Below, piece by piece: positions 52,137 through 61,154 of a stretch of 64,000 nucleotides of DNA; positions within the stretch are counted from its first letter, which is position 1, and each line of letters starts with the position of its first letter. Made by a program: the position numbers and the translations under genes. The notes beneath the pieces were generated by a model. That model did not search any database and was not told the DNA's origin. It worked only from the letters and a program-made list of their open reading frames with translations. This DNA comes from Halovivax ruber XH-70 (lineage in GTDB: Archaea; Halobacteriota; Halobacteria; Halobacteriales; Natrialbaceae). The DNA lies in NCBI RefSeq assembly GCF_000328525.1, contig NC_019964.1, positions 310,001-374,000 of the forward strand, given 5' to 3'.

Positions 52137-52550
52137 GTGACTCGATCCACACCGCTCGACGACGCGCTGGTCGACCGCCTGTCCACCTACGAGCGAGTCG
52201 TCGAGGTGGGGATCGGCCGTCGGACGGCGGTCGCCGCCTCGCTGGCCGACCGTGGCGTCGCCGTCACCGCGACGGACGTTCACGCCCGCTCGGTCCCCGA
52301 TCCCGTCGACTTCGTTCGCGACGACGTGTTGGCGCCCGCCCCGACCGTCTACGACGGTGCCGACGCGATCTACGCGCTGAACCTGCCGCCCGAACTACAC
52401 CGGCCCGTGGCCGAGGTCGCCACCGACGTGGGCGCGGACTTCCTGTTCACCACGCTCGGTGGCGATCAGCCACAGCTCCCCGTCGCACGCGAGTCGCTGC
52501 CGGTCGGGGCGCTGTTCGTCGCCTCCCTTTCGGGCCCGGGCGACGGGTGA
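52137..52550 (+). CDS. UPF0146 family protein
   Basis: 137 residues from GTG 52137. [20 protein letters not shown] and [20 protein letters not shown], then [20 protein letters not shown], follow the UPF0146 pattern. That pattern resembles the first half of a Rossmann methyltransferase (E-v-G-i-G, then D) but lacks the rest. It is conserved in archaea with unknown function. Divergent from amzA. Confidence 0.88.
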   Translation: MTRSTPLDDALVDRLSTYERVVEVGIGRRTAVAASLADRGVAVTATDVHARSVPDPVDFVRDDVLAPAPTVYDGADAIYALNLPPELHRPVAEVATDVGADFLFTTLGGDQPQLPVARESLPVGALFVASLSGPGDG

Positions 52551-52590
52551 GTGCGACCGCTACCCGACGGCTGGCGGAAATCGTCCGTCG

Positions 52591-52683
52591 TCGACCGACG
52601 GACTTCTGCCCGGTTTGTCGCTTGCCGCCGTCAACCGACGAACTTCTGCTCGGTTCGTCGATTGCCGCCGTCGACCGACGAAC
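52591..52683. repeat. 40-bp tandem repeat, 2.3 copies
   Basis: Units at 52591-52630 and 52631-52670 differ at about five positions, and a 13-base third start follows. They share TTGCCGCCG ends and (G/A)ACTTCTGC middles. The array lies between the UPF0146 stop and the TATA element of the HAD gene. Confidence 0.65.
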
Positions 52684-52690
52684 CGCCGAC

Positions 52691-52698
52691 CTTTATTC
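52691..52698 (+). promoter_or_regulatory. TATA element of the HAD hydrolase gene
   Basis: CTTTATTC, 23-30 bp before ATG 52721. It rules out the upstream in-frame start at 52547. Confidence 0.55.
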
Positions 52699-52720
52699 AC
52701 TGCCCCACCCACTGGCGACC

Positions 52721-53728
52721 ATGACCGACGTTCTCGAAGCCGACGCCGTCGTCCTCGACGTCGACGGCGTCCTCGTCGACGTGGCCGACTCCTATCGACG
52801 GGCCATCGTCGAGTCCGTCGAGCGCTGCTACGGCCGAACGATCGACCGGGCGGCCGTCCAGGCGTTCAAAGATGCCGGCGGGTTCAACAACGACTGGGAC
52901 GTGACCGACGCGGTCGCGCTGTACGTCTTGGCCTCGGGCGAGGGCTACGACGCCTCGATCGCGACCTACACCGACGCTATCGCCGACCGTGGCGGCGGCC
53001 TCGACGCGGCGGAGTCGGTCGTCTCGGACGCACTCGACGCGACGGCACTCGAACGCGTCGTCTCTCGCTGGGATCGCGACCGGCTCCGCGAGGTATTCCA
53101 GGGACTGTACCTGGGTGCGGACCTCTACCGATCGATCGAGGGCGGCGAACCGGACGTCCCGGACCGGCCGGGCGCGACGGACGTCGACCTCGCTCGAAAC
53201 GTCGACGGCACGGTCAGGACCGAGCGCGGGACCGAATCGACGGCCGCTCCCGATGGTGAGTCAGCCGACGCTGTCGGTCCCGACGCGCTCCGCGGGTTCA
53301 TCCACGACGAACCCGTCATCATCACCGACGAGACGCGCGAGTGGCTCACGACGAACGTCGACCTGGGCATCCTCACCGGCCGGCCGGAGGCGGAGGCCCA
53401 GATCGCCCTCGGGCGGGCGGGACTCGACGACCTTCCGGCCGACCACCGGTTCACGATGGACGACTGGGACGCGAGCAAGCCCGAGCCGGACGCGCTGACG
53501 ACGCTGGCCGAGCGCCTCGAGGCCGAGACGGTTGTCTTCGTCGGCGACACGCTCGACGACGTCCGCACCGCGACCAACGCGGCCGACGCGGATCCACACC
53601 GCATCTATCACGGCGTCGGCGTCCTCTCCGGCGGGCTCTCGGGCGAGTCCGGCCGGAACAAATTTGCCCAGGCGGGCGCGGTCGCCGTCTGTGAGTCGGT
53701 CAACGACGTCCCCGACCTGCTCGAGTAA
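52721..53728 (+). CDS. HAD-superfamily hydrolase
   Basis: 335 residues. Motif I is [20 protein letters not shown] (D14 and D16), motif [13 protein letters not shown], motif III Lys in [10 protein letters not shown], motif [15 protein letters not shown]. This matches the HAD-IA subgroup that I recall as TIGR01548, phosphatase or phosphotransferase-like. An insert with low conservation, acidic and Gly/Thr-rich (about 135-185), separates motif I from II. The substrate is unknown. Short leader set by the TATA element. Confidence 0.88.
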   Translation: MTDVLEADAVVLDVDGVLVDVADSYRRAIVESVERCYGRTIDRAAVQAFKDAGGFNNDWDVTDAVALYVLASGEGYDASIATYTDAIADRGGGLDAAESVVSDALDATALERVVSRWDRDRLREVFQGLYLGADLYRSIEGGEPDVPDRPGATDVDLARNVDGTVRTERGTESTAAPDGESADAVGPDALRGFIHDEPVIITDETREWLTTNVDLGILTGRPEAEAQIALGRAGLDDLPADHRFTMDDWDASKPEPDALTTLAERLEAETVVFVGDTLDDVRTATNAADADPHRIYHGVGVLSGGLSGESGRNKFAQAGAVAVCESVNDVPDLLE

Positions 53729-53832
53729 GGGGTCGGCGGTGACGGGACGCCGGAGCGGTTTTCCCCACACGTTCACTTTCACTCCGGTTGGCTGATGGTT
53801 TTGGTCGGCTCCGTCGAAGCGCATGCCATCCA

Positions 53833-54057
53833 ATGAGTGTCAATTTGTCGCGGATCCTCGAACACATCGACGGTGAACTGGTCGAGTCGTCGGAGCGAAC
53901 GGACGCGTCGGTCTCGGCCGGCGTCGACACGGGCGAGACGATCACGCTCACGCTGGAGGCCGACGGCCCGGAGTCTACGACACAGGCGATCTCGGTGGAG
54001 CTGACGCACTCGGAGGCACGGCTCCTGGGCGGGCGGCTGATCGAACCGACGTCCTGA
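53833..54057 (+). CDS. Small haloarchaeal protein, unknown function
   Basis: 74 residues: MSVNLSRILEHIDGELVESS, then TGETITLTLEADGPESTTQA, then ISVELTHSEARLLGGRLIEP. An acidic alpha-beta mini-domain with no Cys or membrane segment. I believe similar small proteins occur in many haloarchaea, but no function is known. ATG 53833 starts the coherent part. Confidence 0.65.
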   Translation: MSVNLSRILEHIDGELVESSERTDASVSAGVDTGETITLTLEADGPESTTQAISVELTHSEARLLGGRLIEPTS

Positions 54058-54171
54058 CCGTCGGCGCGGGCCCGCTCGGGGCCGAGCGACACGTTCGATG
54101 TGCCATCCGGCAGTTCGGGCCCAATTCACACCGCGGTTTTACCCGCTCGTCCGTGGTAGCGACGCGAACCG

Positions 54172-55962
54172 ATGGCCGACCTCGCATCCGGTCCGGGATC
54201 GCTCCCTGGGACCCACACCTCCCCCTGGCTGGTACGCACCGACGATGTTCCCCGGTTCGATCCGCTCGCTGGCGACGAGACGGCCGACGTCGTGATCGTC
54301 GGGGCGGGTATCGCTGGCCTCTCGACCGCGGCCGAACTCGCCGATCGTGGCTACGACGTCGTCGTGCTCGAGCGTGATCGGGTCGCCGGCGGCGTCACCG
54401 GACGGTCGACGGCGAAGGTCACCAGTCAGCACGGGCTGCTCTACGACGACCTGCGCGACTCGTTCGGCGGGACCCGCGCCCGCCAGTACGCCAGCGCGAA
54501 CCAGGCGGCGATCGAGACGGTCGCCGAGCGGGTCGCGGCGCTGGATATCGCCGACGACTGTGGCTTTCGCCGGTGTCCGGCGTACGTCTACGGCGACGAT
54601 CGTGGGGCGATCGAGCGCGAGGCCGACGCCGAGGCGGCTGCCGGGTTGCCCGCGTCGTTCGTCACTTCCGTCCCACCGTTCGAGTCGGCCGACTGTGGCG
54701 TCAGGGTCGACGATCAGGCCTGTCTCGACCCGCGACGGTACCTCCTCGCGCTGGCCGAGGGGCTTGTAGACGGGGACTTCGAGGCGAGTGGTTCGATCAG
54801 CGGTGACGATCCCGCTGCGTCGACCGGCAGTGGAGGCGACGCAGCAGCCTCGACTGGTGGCAGTGGCGCCTCGTCGACCTCGACCGGTGACGGTAGCGAC
54901 TCGGTTGCCCCGACCGGCGGCGACGCGAGCTTCGGTTCTGTCGCCGTTCACGAAGAGACACGCGTGACGGCTGTCGAGCCCGGTCGCACGCCCAGCGTCG
55001 AGACCGCCCGCGGGACGGTCACGGCCGATCGGGTCGTCCTCGCGACGGGGTTTCCGCTCCTCGATCGGCTCGGATTGTTCGCCCGGCTGGCGCCGAAGCG
55101 CTCGTACGTGCTGGCGATCCGGATCGACGGGGAGGCGCCTGAGGGGCTGTACTACCGGCCGGCGGAGGGGAGCCGGCCGTACCGATCGGTGCGAGCACAT
55201 GCCGGAACCCGATCGGGTGGCACTGGAACGGCGGGTGGCGACGAGACTGCCGCTACTGCTGGACCACTCGTCCTCGTCGTCGGCGAGAACCACAAGACCG
55301 GCCAGGGTGGCCCCACGCGCGAGCGCTACCGCCGCCTCGTCGAGTGGGCCGCGGACCGATTCGCCGTACGCGAAGTCGCCTACCGCTGGTCCACGCAGGA
55401 CTACGTCGCCGCGGATCGCGTTCCGCTCGTCGGACCTGCCGGGCCGGGTGCGCGAAACGTCTCCCTGGCCACCGGCTTCGGCGGCTGGGGGATGACGGGC
55501 GGGACGGTGGCTGGGCGACTCCTGGCACAGTTGCACGACGGCGAGGAACCGCCGATCGCGTCGCTGTACGACCCGCGACGGTTCACGCCAGTCGCTTCGA
55601 TCGGGCAACTGGCGACCGAGAACGCGGACGTCGCCGGGCAGTTCGCCACCGACTGGCTGCGGACGCTCTTCGGGCCGGGAACCGTCGCCGTCGAACCCGG
55701 CGAGGGACGCGTCGTTCGTCGCGACGGCCGGCCGATCGCCGTCTCCCGTGACCAGGATGGTAAGTTGCACGCCGTCTCGGCCATCTGCTCGCACGCCTAC
55801 TGCGTGGTCGACTGGAACGACGGCGAGGCAACCTGGGATTGTCCCTGTCACGGGTCCAGATTCGACCCAGATGGGCGACTCATCGAGGGGCCGGCGACGG
55901 ACGGACTCGCTGCCGCGGAGCACGAGGCGACCGGTGACCGTACCGACCACGAGCGAGACTGA
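54172..55962 (+). CDS. FAD-dependent oxidoreductase fused to a Rieske [2Fe-2S] domain
   Basis: 596 residues. The N-terminal DAO-type FAD fold has GAGIAGLSTAAELADRGYDV (45-64) and the TGRSTAKVTSQHGLLYDD segment typical of this family. A low-complexity linker rich in Ser, Thr, Gly and Ala (about 205-250) interrupts the domain. The second FAD motif is ATGFGGWGMTGG. The C-terminal Rieske domain has C539-x-H541 and C557-x2-H560 with CPCHGSRFDPDG. It is related to putative Rieske-coupled glycine/D-amino-acid-type oxidases of bacteria and haloarchaea. The electron partner is unknown. The TATA-like GGTTTTACC just before the start suggests a leader of about 10 nt. Confidence 0.92.
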   Translation: MADLASGPGSLPGTHTSPWLVRTDDVPRFDPLAGDETADVVIVGAGIAGLSTAAELADRGYDVVVLERDRVAGGVTGRSTAKVTSQHGLLYDDLRDSFGGTRARQYASANQAAIETVAERVAALDIADDCGFRRCPAYVYGDDRGAIEREADAEAAAGLPASFVTSVPPFESADCGVRVDDQACLDPRRYLLALAEGLVDGDFEASGSISGDDPAASTGSGGDAAASTGGSGASSTSTGDGSDSVAPTGGDASFGSVAVHEETRVTAVEPGRTPSVETARGTVTADRVVLATGFPLLDRLGLFARLAPKRSYVLAIRIDGEAPEGLYYRPAEGSRPYRSVRAHAGTRSGGTGTAGGDETAATAGPLVLVVGENHKTGQGGPTRERYRRLVEWAADRFAVREVAYRWSTQDYVAADRVPLVGPAGPGARNVSLATGFGGWGMTGGTVAGRLLAQLHDGEEPPIASLYDPRRFTPVASIGQLATENADVAGQFATDWLRTLFGPGTVAVEPGEGRVVRRDGRPIAVSRDQDGKLHAVSAICSHAYCVVDWNDGEATWDCPCHGSRFDPDGRLIEGPATDGLAAAEHEATGDRTDHERD

Positions 55963-56044
55963 CCGCCAGTTGCGTCTGGGCGAGATATACGTGTCTCGGT
56001 GCGTTCTCGTCCCGTCGCCGATTCTATCCTCTCTTGGCAGTCGG

Positions 56045-56054
56045 ATAATTTATC
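56045..56054 (+). promoter_or_regulatory. TATA element of the six-TM protein gene
   Basis: ATAATTTATC, 25-34 bp before ATG 56079; it excludes the TTG at 56073. Confidence 0.55.
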
Positions 56055-56078
56055 GACCTGGGGAAACAATACTTGGGT

Positions 56079-56702
56079 ATGGCCGACCAGCATGACGTGT
56101 CGGGGGCTGGCTCCACTCGGGTAGCCGTCGCGCAGACCGTTCGGACGTTCGTCGTCGTGTTCGCCCTGCTCGCGGTCGTCGCCTTCCTCGGCCTCGAGCT
56201 GCTGGCAACCAGCGGTGTCGTCGATCTGACGGGGGTCGCAAACTGGGTTCTGATCCCGGTCGTCCTCGGCGTCTCGACGCTCGTCACGGGCTGGCTCGTC
56301 AACGGCGGCTACGACCGATTCGACGCGGATCCGTCTGCCGCCGGTCGATTCGGCTGGCTCGTCTTCCTGTCCGTCCCGTTCGCCTTGCTCCCGACCAGAG
56401 TGGCGCTCGCGGCGTTCGGGTTCGACTACTTCGGTGCGTCGGCGATCGTGCTCGGACTCGCGATCGTCCTCGCGGGGTGGCTCGTCTACGGCGGTGGCGA
56501 GCGACTCGGTATCGAGCCGCGACACGTCGCACACGCGGCGATCGCGTCCATCGTGCTTCTCGTCGGTGGGTCGGTGATCGCGTCACAGGTCGCCCCCGGT
56601 CGGCTTCTCGGCCCGGTCGAGACGGGCCTCGTCGCCGTCGCCGCCCAGCTCGCCGCGCTGTGGGTGGGGTTCAGCGGGACCGTGGACCGATTGCTATCCT
56701 GA
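56079..56702 (+). CDS. Six-TM membrane protein of unknown function
   Basis: 207 residues with six hydrophobic segments (about 19-40, 51-72, 85-105, 112-133, 145-165 and 178-200) and a loop GGYDRFDADPSAAGRFG. A second loop, GGGERLGIEPRH, has the same G-G-x-x-R pattern, hinting at a duplicated three-helix unit. No family recognised. The start is set by the TATA element. Confidence 0.72.
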   Translation: MADQHDVSGAGSTRVAVAQTVRTFVVVFALLAVVAFLGLELLATSGVVDLTGVANWVLIPVVLGVSTLVTGWLVNGGYDRFDADPSAAGRFGWLVFLSVPFALLPTRVALAAFGFDYFGASAIVLGLAIVLAGWLVYGGGERLGIEPRHVAHAAIASIVLLVGGSVIASQVAPGRLLGPVETGLVAVAAQLAALWVGFSGTVDRLLS

Positions 56703-57165
56703 ACCAAGCGAGTCGTCAGTCACACCGGTAATCGCTGGCCACTCATCTGCCTGCAGGGGCGGAAGCAGCCTCGTACGCCCGACACCGTCGCTACGATGGA
56801 TGTCGAGTTCACAACGGGTTTAGCGGGTCTGTGATGTGTGGTTTCACCCGTCACCTTCCTCGAGGCGAATATATGAAAGAAATTCTCCGTTCCGAGGCTG
56901 GTCTATCCTATGTTGTAATCGAGTCCGTTGAATTTGAACTAAACTAGCGGAAGTGATCAGACGAACTGCTCAACTCCGGTGTACGCATCGCGATTGATCC
57001 ATCCCTGTGAGACGATCCGGTGTCCGACTCCAGCCCAGCAAGTGAACTTCGGTCGTACAGCGGTGTCGAGTCGTCCTCCGGCCGTTCGGCGTATCGTTAC
57101 CGTGAAAATCCGTGAAATACGGTGCGCTACGATGCTTATGTCCACTATTATGCTATTTCTGTGGG
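56703..57165. other. AT-richer gene-poor region before the metal-uptake operon
   Basis: About 460 bp. The frame on the minus strand at 56957-57145 has no recognised domain. The sequence has an AT-rich patch around 56880-56950 with TCCGTTGAATTTGAAC, similar in flavour to the TGTTGAATTC at about 8014. It may be the edge of a transferred segment containing the operon that follows. No tRNA or clear inverted repeat was found. Confidence 0.4.
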
Positions 57166-57885
57166 TTATGGATCATCCAGCGGTGTAACCAGTATCTGTG
57201 AGGCCAGACTCTGTGGGACACTCGTCTGTTCACCGGTGTCCCCGATAGCAAGAACCACCATCCCAATTGGCGTGGTTTCGACGAGGCGAATACGTTCTGT
57301 CGGTTCCAGCCCAACCGAAACGAGATGCTCCAGAACCTCGTCATCCTGCGTCAATATCCGCGTAACTTCTACACTTACAGACTTATCAACGTCGACTAGC
57401 GAGGTGACGTCCGCTGATTGAGGGAGGTCAAGGTTACTGTCGGGGATAGGATCGCCGTGCGGGTCGGTTTCTGGCATGTCGAGCTTCCGTTCGATTTTCC
57501 GACAGAGCCGATTACTGAGGTGATGCTCCAAGATATCGGCCTCGGCGTCGACTTCACTGATCGCGTAATCGAACAACTCCGTAAGCATCGTCTCGGCAAG
57601 TCGGTGTTTGCGGACCACTCGTAGTGCGATTTTCTTGCCTTCGGTCGTGAGACGAATGGGGCGATACCGTTCTCGGTCGATTAACCCCTGCTTCGAGAGC
57701 GTACTGAGCATACTCGTTACTGATGCTCGGGTAACACCGAGTTGCTCTGCAATCTCTGAGTTGGACACCCGGCCGTCGGCTTCCTGTTCGAGACGGTAGA
57801 TGTGCCGGAGATAGTCTTCCATCTTCGGCGTGATCGCTGGCAACGACTCGGGCGTGTTTGGGGTGTCTGAATCTGATAAACTCAT
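57166..57885 (-). CDS. DtxR-family metal-dependent regulator
   Basis: 239 residues. The N-terminal winged helix is MEDYLRHIYRLEQEADGRVS with VTRASVTSMLSTLSKQGLID. The dimerisation and metal-binding helices contain RVVRKHRLAETMLTELFDYA, DAEADILEHHLSNRLCRKIE and MPETDPHGDPIPD, carrying the usual C/E/H metal ligands (H, E, H, H and Cys in LCRK). A FeoA-like SH3 domain ends the protein (about 165-239). It should repress metal uptake when Fe or Mn is bound. Encoded 65 bp downstream of the ABC permease, in the same direction. Its own promoter region contains GTCTAGTCTGA. Confidence 0.92.
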   Translation of the reverse strand: MSLSDSDTPNTPESLPAITPKMEDYLRHIYRLEQEADGRVSNSEIAEQLGVTRASVTSMLSTLSKQGLIDRERYRPIRLTTEGKKIALRVVRKHRLAETMLTELFDYAISEVDAEADILEHHLSNRLCRKIERKLDMPETDPHGDPIPDSNLDLPQSADVTSLVDVDKSVSVEVTRILTQDDEVLEHLVSVGLEPTERIRLVETTPIGMVVLAIGDTGEQTSVPQSLASQILVTPLDDP

Positions 57886-57950
57886 TTTGTCTAGTCTGAT
57901 TGAATGCTTATCTCACGGGTTACCGCACAGGCTCGTTGTGGAAGGGGTCA

Positions 57951-58961
57951 TCAGTCGTCACTCGGTTTGGCTTCGCCCATGTCGATGCTTCCCATCTCGG
58001 GGCTGTCCTCCTCACCGAGGGCCGTCTGGAGTTTTCCGAGCACCACAGCGACGACGTAGATCGCGACTGCGAGGAGAACGATCACGCCTCCGGCAGTCGC
58101 CTCGGCATAGTACGAGACACCGATGCCGAGGATGACGGCTAACTCGGCGAGTACGACCGACACGAGTATCGATTCGTTGAAGCTCCGAGAGATCTGTGAT
58201 GCGCCAGCGACGGGCACGACGAGCATCGCAGCTACGAGGATGACCCCCATAATCTGCATTGCGCCGACCACGACCATCGCTGTCAGCAACACCATGATGC
58301 GATTGTACCAACTGACCGAGAGCCCAGACACTGCTGCTGCCGTCTCGTCGAAGGTGACGTACAGCAATTGATTGTGCGTGAGCGCAACCACGCCGATGAT
58401 AATGCCGAATAGTAGTAGGAGTATCGCAGCACTATCCTGCGAGACTGTGGCGAGGTTCCCGAAGAGGTACTGGTTTACCCCAACGGAAAGCCCACCGGCG
58501 TTGATGCTGATCAGTGTCGTCCCCAACGCGAAGCCCGTCGAGAGCACGATAGCCATCGAAACGTCGTTGTAGGCATCTGTCGCCTCCGATATCAGCTCGA
58601 TGAACAGCGCAGCGATCATCGAAACCACGACTGCCGTCAGGTACGGCGAGACCCCGAGTTCGAAGACGGCGTTGACGAATAATCCCACGGCGACGCCCGC
58701 AAACCCGGTGTGGGCGAGCGCGTCACCGATCAGTGCCAACTGCCGATGAACGAGGAAGGTCCCGATCAAGGGTGCCATCACCCCGATACAGAGTCCGACG
58801 AGGATCGCCCGGTGCATGAAGCTGTACTGGAGAAGTTCTAGTCCAGTCATCCCAGCCACCCAGGACATGAAGCCCGACCAGAGTTGCAGGAACCAGTACA
58901 GTGGTTCGAACACGGGGCTCAAGGGTCCCGCTTGCAGTAGTAGGGTGGGTTGGTACGTCAT
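57951..58961 (-). CDS. Zn/Mn ABC transporter permease (ZnuB/TroC type)
   Basis: 336 residues, about 9 TM helices, PF00950. The hallmark segments are visible: FLVHRQLALIGDALAHTGFA and NDVSMAIVLSTGFALGTTLI, and LLYVTFDETAAAVSGLSVSW, the cytoplasmic coupling helix. The start overlaps the ATPase stop by 4 bp (ATGA). It carries the metal released by the binding protein into the cell. The last about 30 residues are acidic (EEDSPEMGSIDMGEAKPSDD), an unusual tail. Confidence 0.93.
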   Translation of the reverse strand: MTYQPTLLLQAGPLSPVFEPLYWFLQLWSGFMSWVAGMTGLELLQYSFMHRAILVGLCIGVMAPLIGTFLVHRQLALIGDALAHTGFAGVAVGLFVNAVFELGVSPYLTAVVVSMIAALFIELISEATDAYNDVSMAIVLSTGFALGTTLISINAGGLSVGVNQYLFGNLATVSQDSAAILLLLFGIIIGVVALTHNQLLYVTFDETAAAVSGLSVSWYNRIMVLLTAMVVVGAMQIMGVILVAAMLVVPVAGASQISRSFNESILVSVVLAELAVILGIGVSYYAEATAGGVIVLLAVAIYVVAVVLGKLQTALGEEDSPEMGSIDMGEAKPSDD

Positions 58962-59836
58962 CGAGAACCACCTAACAGGTTCGCTGTGGTGCCAAAGGCG
59001 CGAGCCAGGGCGTCACTCTCGACGAACTCGCTGGCCGACCCGTCGAAGTATATCTCCCGGTTGAGACAGATGACGCGTTCGGCGTGTTCGGTGACTGCGC
59101 CCAGGTCGTGCTCGATGAGTAGAACCGTGATACCGTCCCGGTTCAGTGCATCTAGGAGGTCGTAGAACGCCTCGACCGATTCAATGTCGACACCAACGGT
59201 CGGTTCGTCGAGGACGAGCAGGTCGGCCTCGCTGGCGAGCGCACGGGCGATGAACGCCCGCTGGCGCTGGCCGCCAGACAACTGTGTCACACGACGATTG
59301 GCGAAGGCCGTCATGCCGACGGTGTCGAGCGCCCGGTCGACGATGTCCCAGTCCTCGCTGGAGAGGCGACCGAAGACGGCGTCAAGGGCTCCTCTGGAGG
59401 TGCAGAGCGGGTCCTCGCGTACTGCGTCGATGACCGTCTGGTCGTCGTCGATCAGTCGGTCGAAGCCGACGTGTGGAAACCGACCCATCTTTACGACTTC
59501 TCGGACGGTGATCGGCATCTCTTTCGAGGCGCTGGCGTGCTGGGCGACGTAGCCGATCCGCTCGCCATCGTCGAACTGACGCGAGGGTTCGCCGAATAGT
59601 CTGGCGTCTCCCTCGTCCGGTCGAAGCAACCCCAACATCAACTTCATCAGCGTCGATTTCCCCGACCCGTTCGGACCGACGACCGCAACGTACTCGCCAG
59701 GGTCGATCCGAAGCGAGATATCCTCGACGACCGGGGTAGACGTGTATCCGAAGTCGATCCCGGATAGTTCGATGACCGACTCAGTGCTGCTTGCCGTCCC
59801 CGAACTCGTGGTACTCGCAGGGGTTTGTGTGCTCAT
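58958..59836 (-). CDS. Zn/Mn ABC transporter ATPase (ZnuC/TroB type)
   Basis: 292 residues. Walker A GPNGSGKST (55-63), Q-loop VAQHASASKEMPITVREVVK typical of the metal (Zn/Mn) subclass, signature LSGGQRQRAFIARAL, Walker B LLVLDEPTVGVD, and H-loop LIEHDLGAV. The N-terminal 20 residues are Ser/Thr-rich and unconserved. It is 7 bp downstream of the binding-protein gene and overlaps the permease by 4 bp, so the three genes are one operon. Confidence 0.94.
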   Translation of the reverse strand: MSTQTPASTTSSGTASSTESVIELSGIDFGYTSTPVVEDISLRIDPGEYVAVVGPNGSGKSTLMKLMLGLLRPDEGDARLFGEPSRQFDDGERIGYVAQHASASKEMPITVREVVKMGRFPHVGFDRLIDDDQTVIDAVREDPLCTSRGALDAVFGRLSSEDWDIVDRALDTVGMTAFANRRVTQLSGGQRQRAFIARALASEADLLVLDEPTVGVDIESVEAFYDLLDALNRDGITVLLIEHDLGAVTEHAERVICLNREIYFDGSASEFVESDALARAFGTTANLLGGSR

Positions 59837-59843
59837 TGGAAGT

Positions 59844-60905
59844 TCACTCGAAGCTCATCCACTCGTCGGCCCAGCCATCGGGCCCGACTTCTTCGGGCTG
59901 TTTGTTGCCGAGCACGACCTCGAACGTGGGCATATTGATGTTGTAAGCGATTTCCTCGTACCCCCAGTTGTTCTCAACCCAGTCCTCCCGAACGCCAGCG
60001 TACGGCGTCACGGGATAGTATGCCTCGACCGCCGTCTCGGCGACGAGTTGTTGTGCAGGCCTGCGCGTCTCGAACACCGCGGCACCGATGTACTTGATAT
60101 CGTTCTCGTCGATGACGCGCTTGGCTTCCGTGATGTCGGAAGGCTTGACATTGCCGCTGGCAGCGAGGTTCACGACGAGTGGGCGCATTTGGATGTCGTA
60201 CTTGACGCCGATGTACTGGAACGCGTTGTGAGCGGCGAGTTGGACGACATCGCGTTCGGCGGCGTCGAAGATTGCCTGGTAATCCTGATCGATCTGTTCG
60301 AGGACGTCGGTCTTGTAGGTCGAGGCGTTCTCCCGGAACGTCGATTCGTGGTCCGGTGCGAGTTCGACGAGCCCATCGGTAATGTTGTCGACGGACTGCT
60401 TCGCGCGGTCGGGATCGAGCCAGAAGTGGGGGTCCTTCCCTCGACCCTCGCCGACACCTTCTTCATCGGGGTCGAGGCTGGCGGCGAGGTCGACCAGTCC
60501 GATTCCCTCCCGGACGTTGATGAGTTGGGTGTCGACGTTGTCGTCTTTGAGCGTCTGGATTGCCCGGTCGGCCCAGGGCTGGAAGTCTGAGCCGACGTGG
60601 ATGAACGCATCGGCTTCGATGATATCCCTGGTGATACTCGCGTCCGGTTCCCAGCCGTGGCCGTGGAGCCCGGTTGGAATCAGGTTTCGCACTTCGACAG
60701 GAGTTCCGTTTGCGACCTTTCGGGCGAAGTCATAGAAGCTGAAGAACGAAGCGACGGCGACGGGGCCCTCTACACTCGCGTCTTTGTTGCTACTGAAACC
60801 ACCTATACACCCGGCGAGGCCGGTGGCGAAAAGTCCTGTACCCGCAGTAATGGCCCTTCTGCGTGAGAAACTGTACGTCGTCTTCGACTGTGTCGTGTCG
60901 TCCAT
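59844..60905 (-). CDS. Zn/Mn-binding lipoprotein (ZnuA/TroA type)
   Basis: 353 residues. Tat-like FSRRRAITAG with lipobox C33 (GLAGC). The binding site ligands fit cluster A-I: H81/H83 in GLHGHGWEP, H160 in KDPHFWLDP, H226 in AAHNAFQYIG and an acidic ligand further on. The His-rich loop of zinc-specific ZnuA is replaced by a short acidic loop (DPDEEGVGEGRGKD), so Mn or Fe is as possible as Zn. First gene of the operon, leaderless from a TATA element at 60931-60938. The DtxR gene at the end points to metal control. Confidence 0.92.
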   Translation of the reverse strand: MDDTTQSKTTYSFSRRRAITAGTGLFATGLAGCIGGFSSNKDASVEGPVAVASFFSFYDFARKVANGTPVEVRNLIPTGLHGHGWEPDASITRDIIEADAFIHVGSDFQPWADRAIQTLKDDNVDTQLINVREGIGLVDLAASLDPDEEGVGEGRGKDPHFWLDPDRAKQSVDNITDGLVELAPDHESTFRENASTYKTDVLEQIDQDYQAIFDAAERDVVQLAAHNAFQYIGVKYDIQMRPLVVNLAASGNVKPSDITEAKRVIDENDIKYIGAAVFETRRPAQQLVAETAVEAYYPVTPYAGVREDWVENNWGYEEIAYNINMPTFEVVLGNKQPEEVGPDGWADEWMSFE

Positions 60906-60930
60906 CTTCGGCTAGACTGCAGGGGGCAAA

Positions 60931-60938
60931 TGATATAG
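60931..60938 (-). promoter_or_regulatory. TATA element of the metal-uptake operon
   Basis: CTATATCA on the minus strand, 26-33 bp before ATG 60905. Confidence 0.6.
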
Positions 60939-60944
60939 TAGTTG

Positions 60945-60974
60945 CTATCAAAAGGATAGTTTAGACGGGTCTAA
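60945..60974. promoter_or_regulatory. Candidate metal-regulator operator: palindrome TTAGACGGGTCTAA with adjacent CTATC/GATAG repeat
   Basis: TTAGAC-GG-GTCTAA (60961-60974) has six-base arms with no mismatch. Next to it CTATC (60945-60949) and GATAG (60955-60959) form a short inverted repeat. Both lie just upstream of the TATA element. A DtxR-type dimer site is likely here; a related GTCTAGTCTGA lies before the DtxR gene itself (57889-57900 region). Confidence 0.5.
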
Positions 60975-61154
60975 TTCAGTGACTGTCGTCTCTCACGTCG
61001 AGATATCGGCGTGAGCAATACTTATTAACATATTGAGGAAAATACCGTCCACGACTATCGCCTCGGGCCGGGATTGCTCTCTAATGTAATCTATAGCTAC
61101 AATCATAATTGAATCGAACACTTCGTTCGCCGTTCTAGTTTTGCGACAAAGCGG

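Noticed and set aside
52547-52720. N-terminal extension of the HAD hydrolase
   Set aside because: It is made of the 40-bp tandem repeat and lies upstream of the TATA element, so it is not translated with the gene.
56957-57145. Minus-strand 62-codon frame in the region before the DtxR gene
   Set aside because: No domain and no promoter; it could be a relic, but nothing supports a gene.
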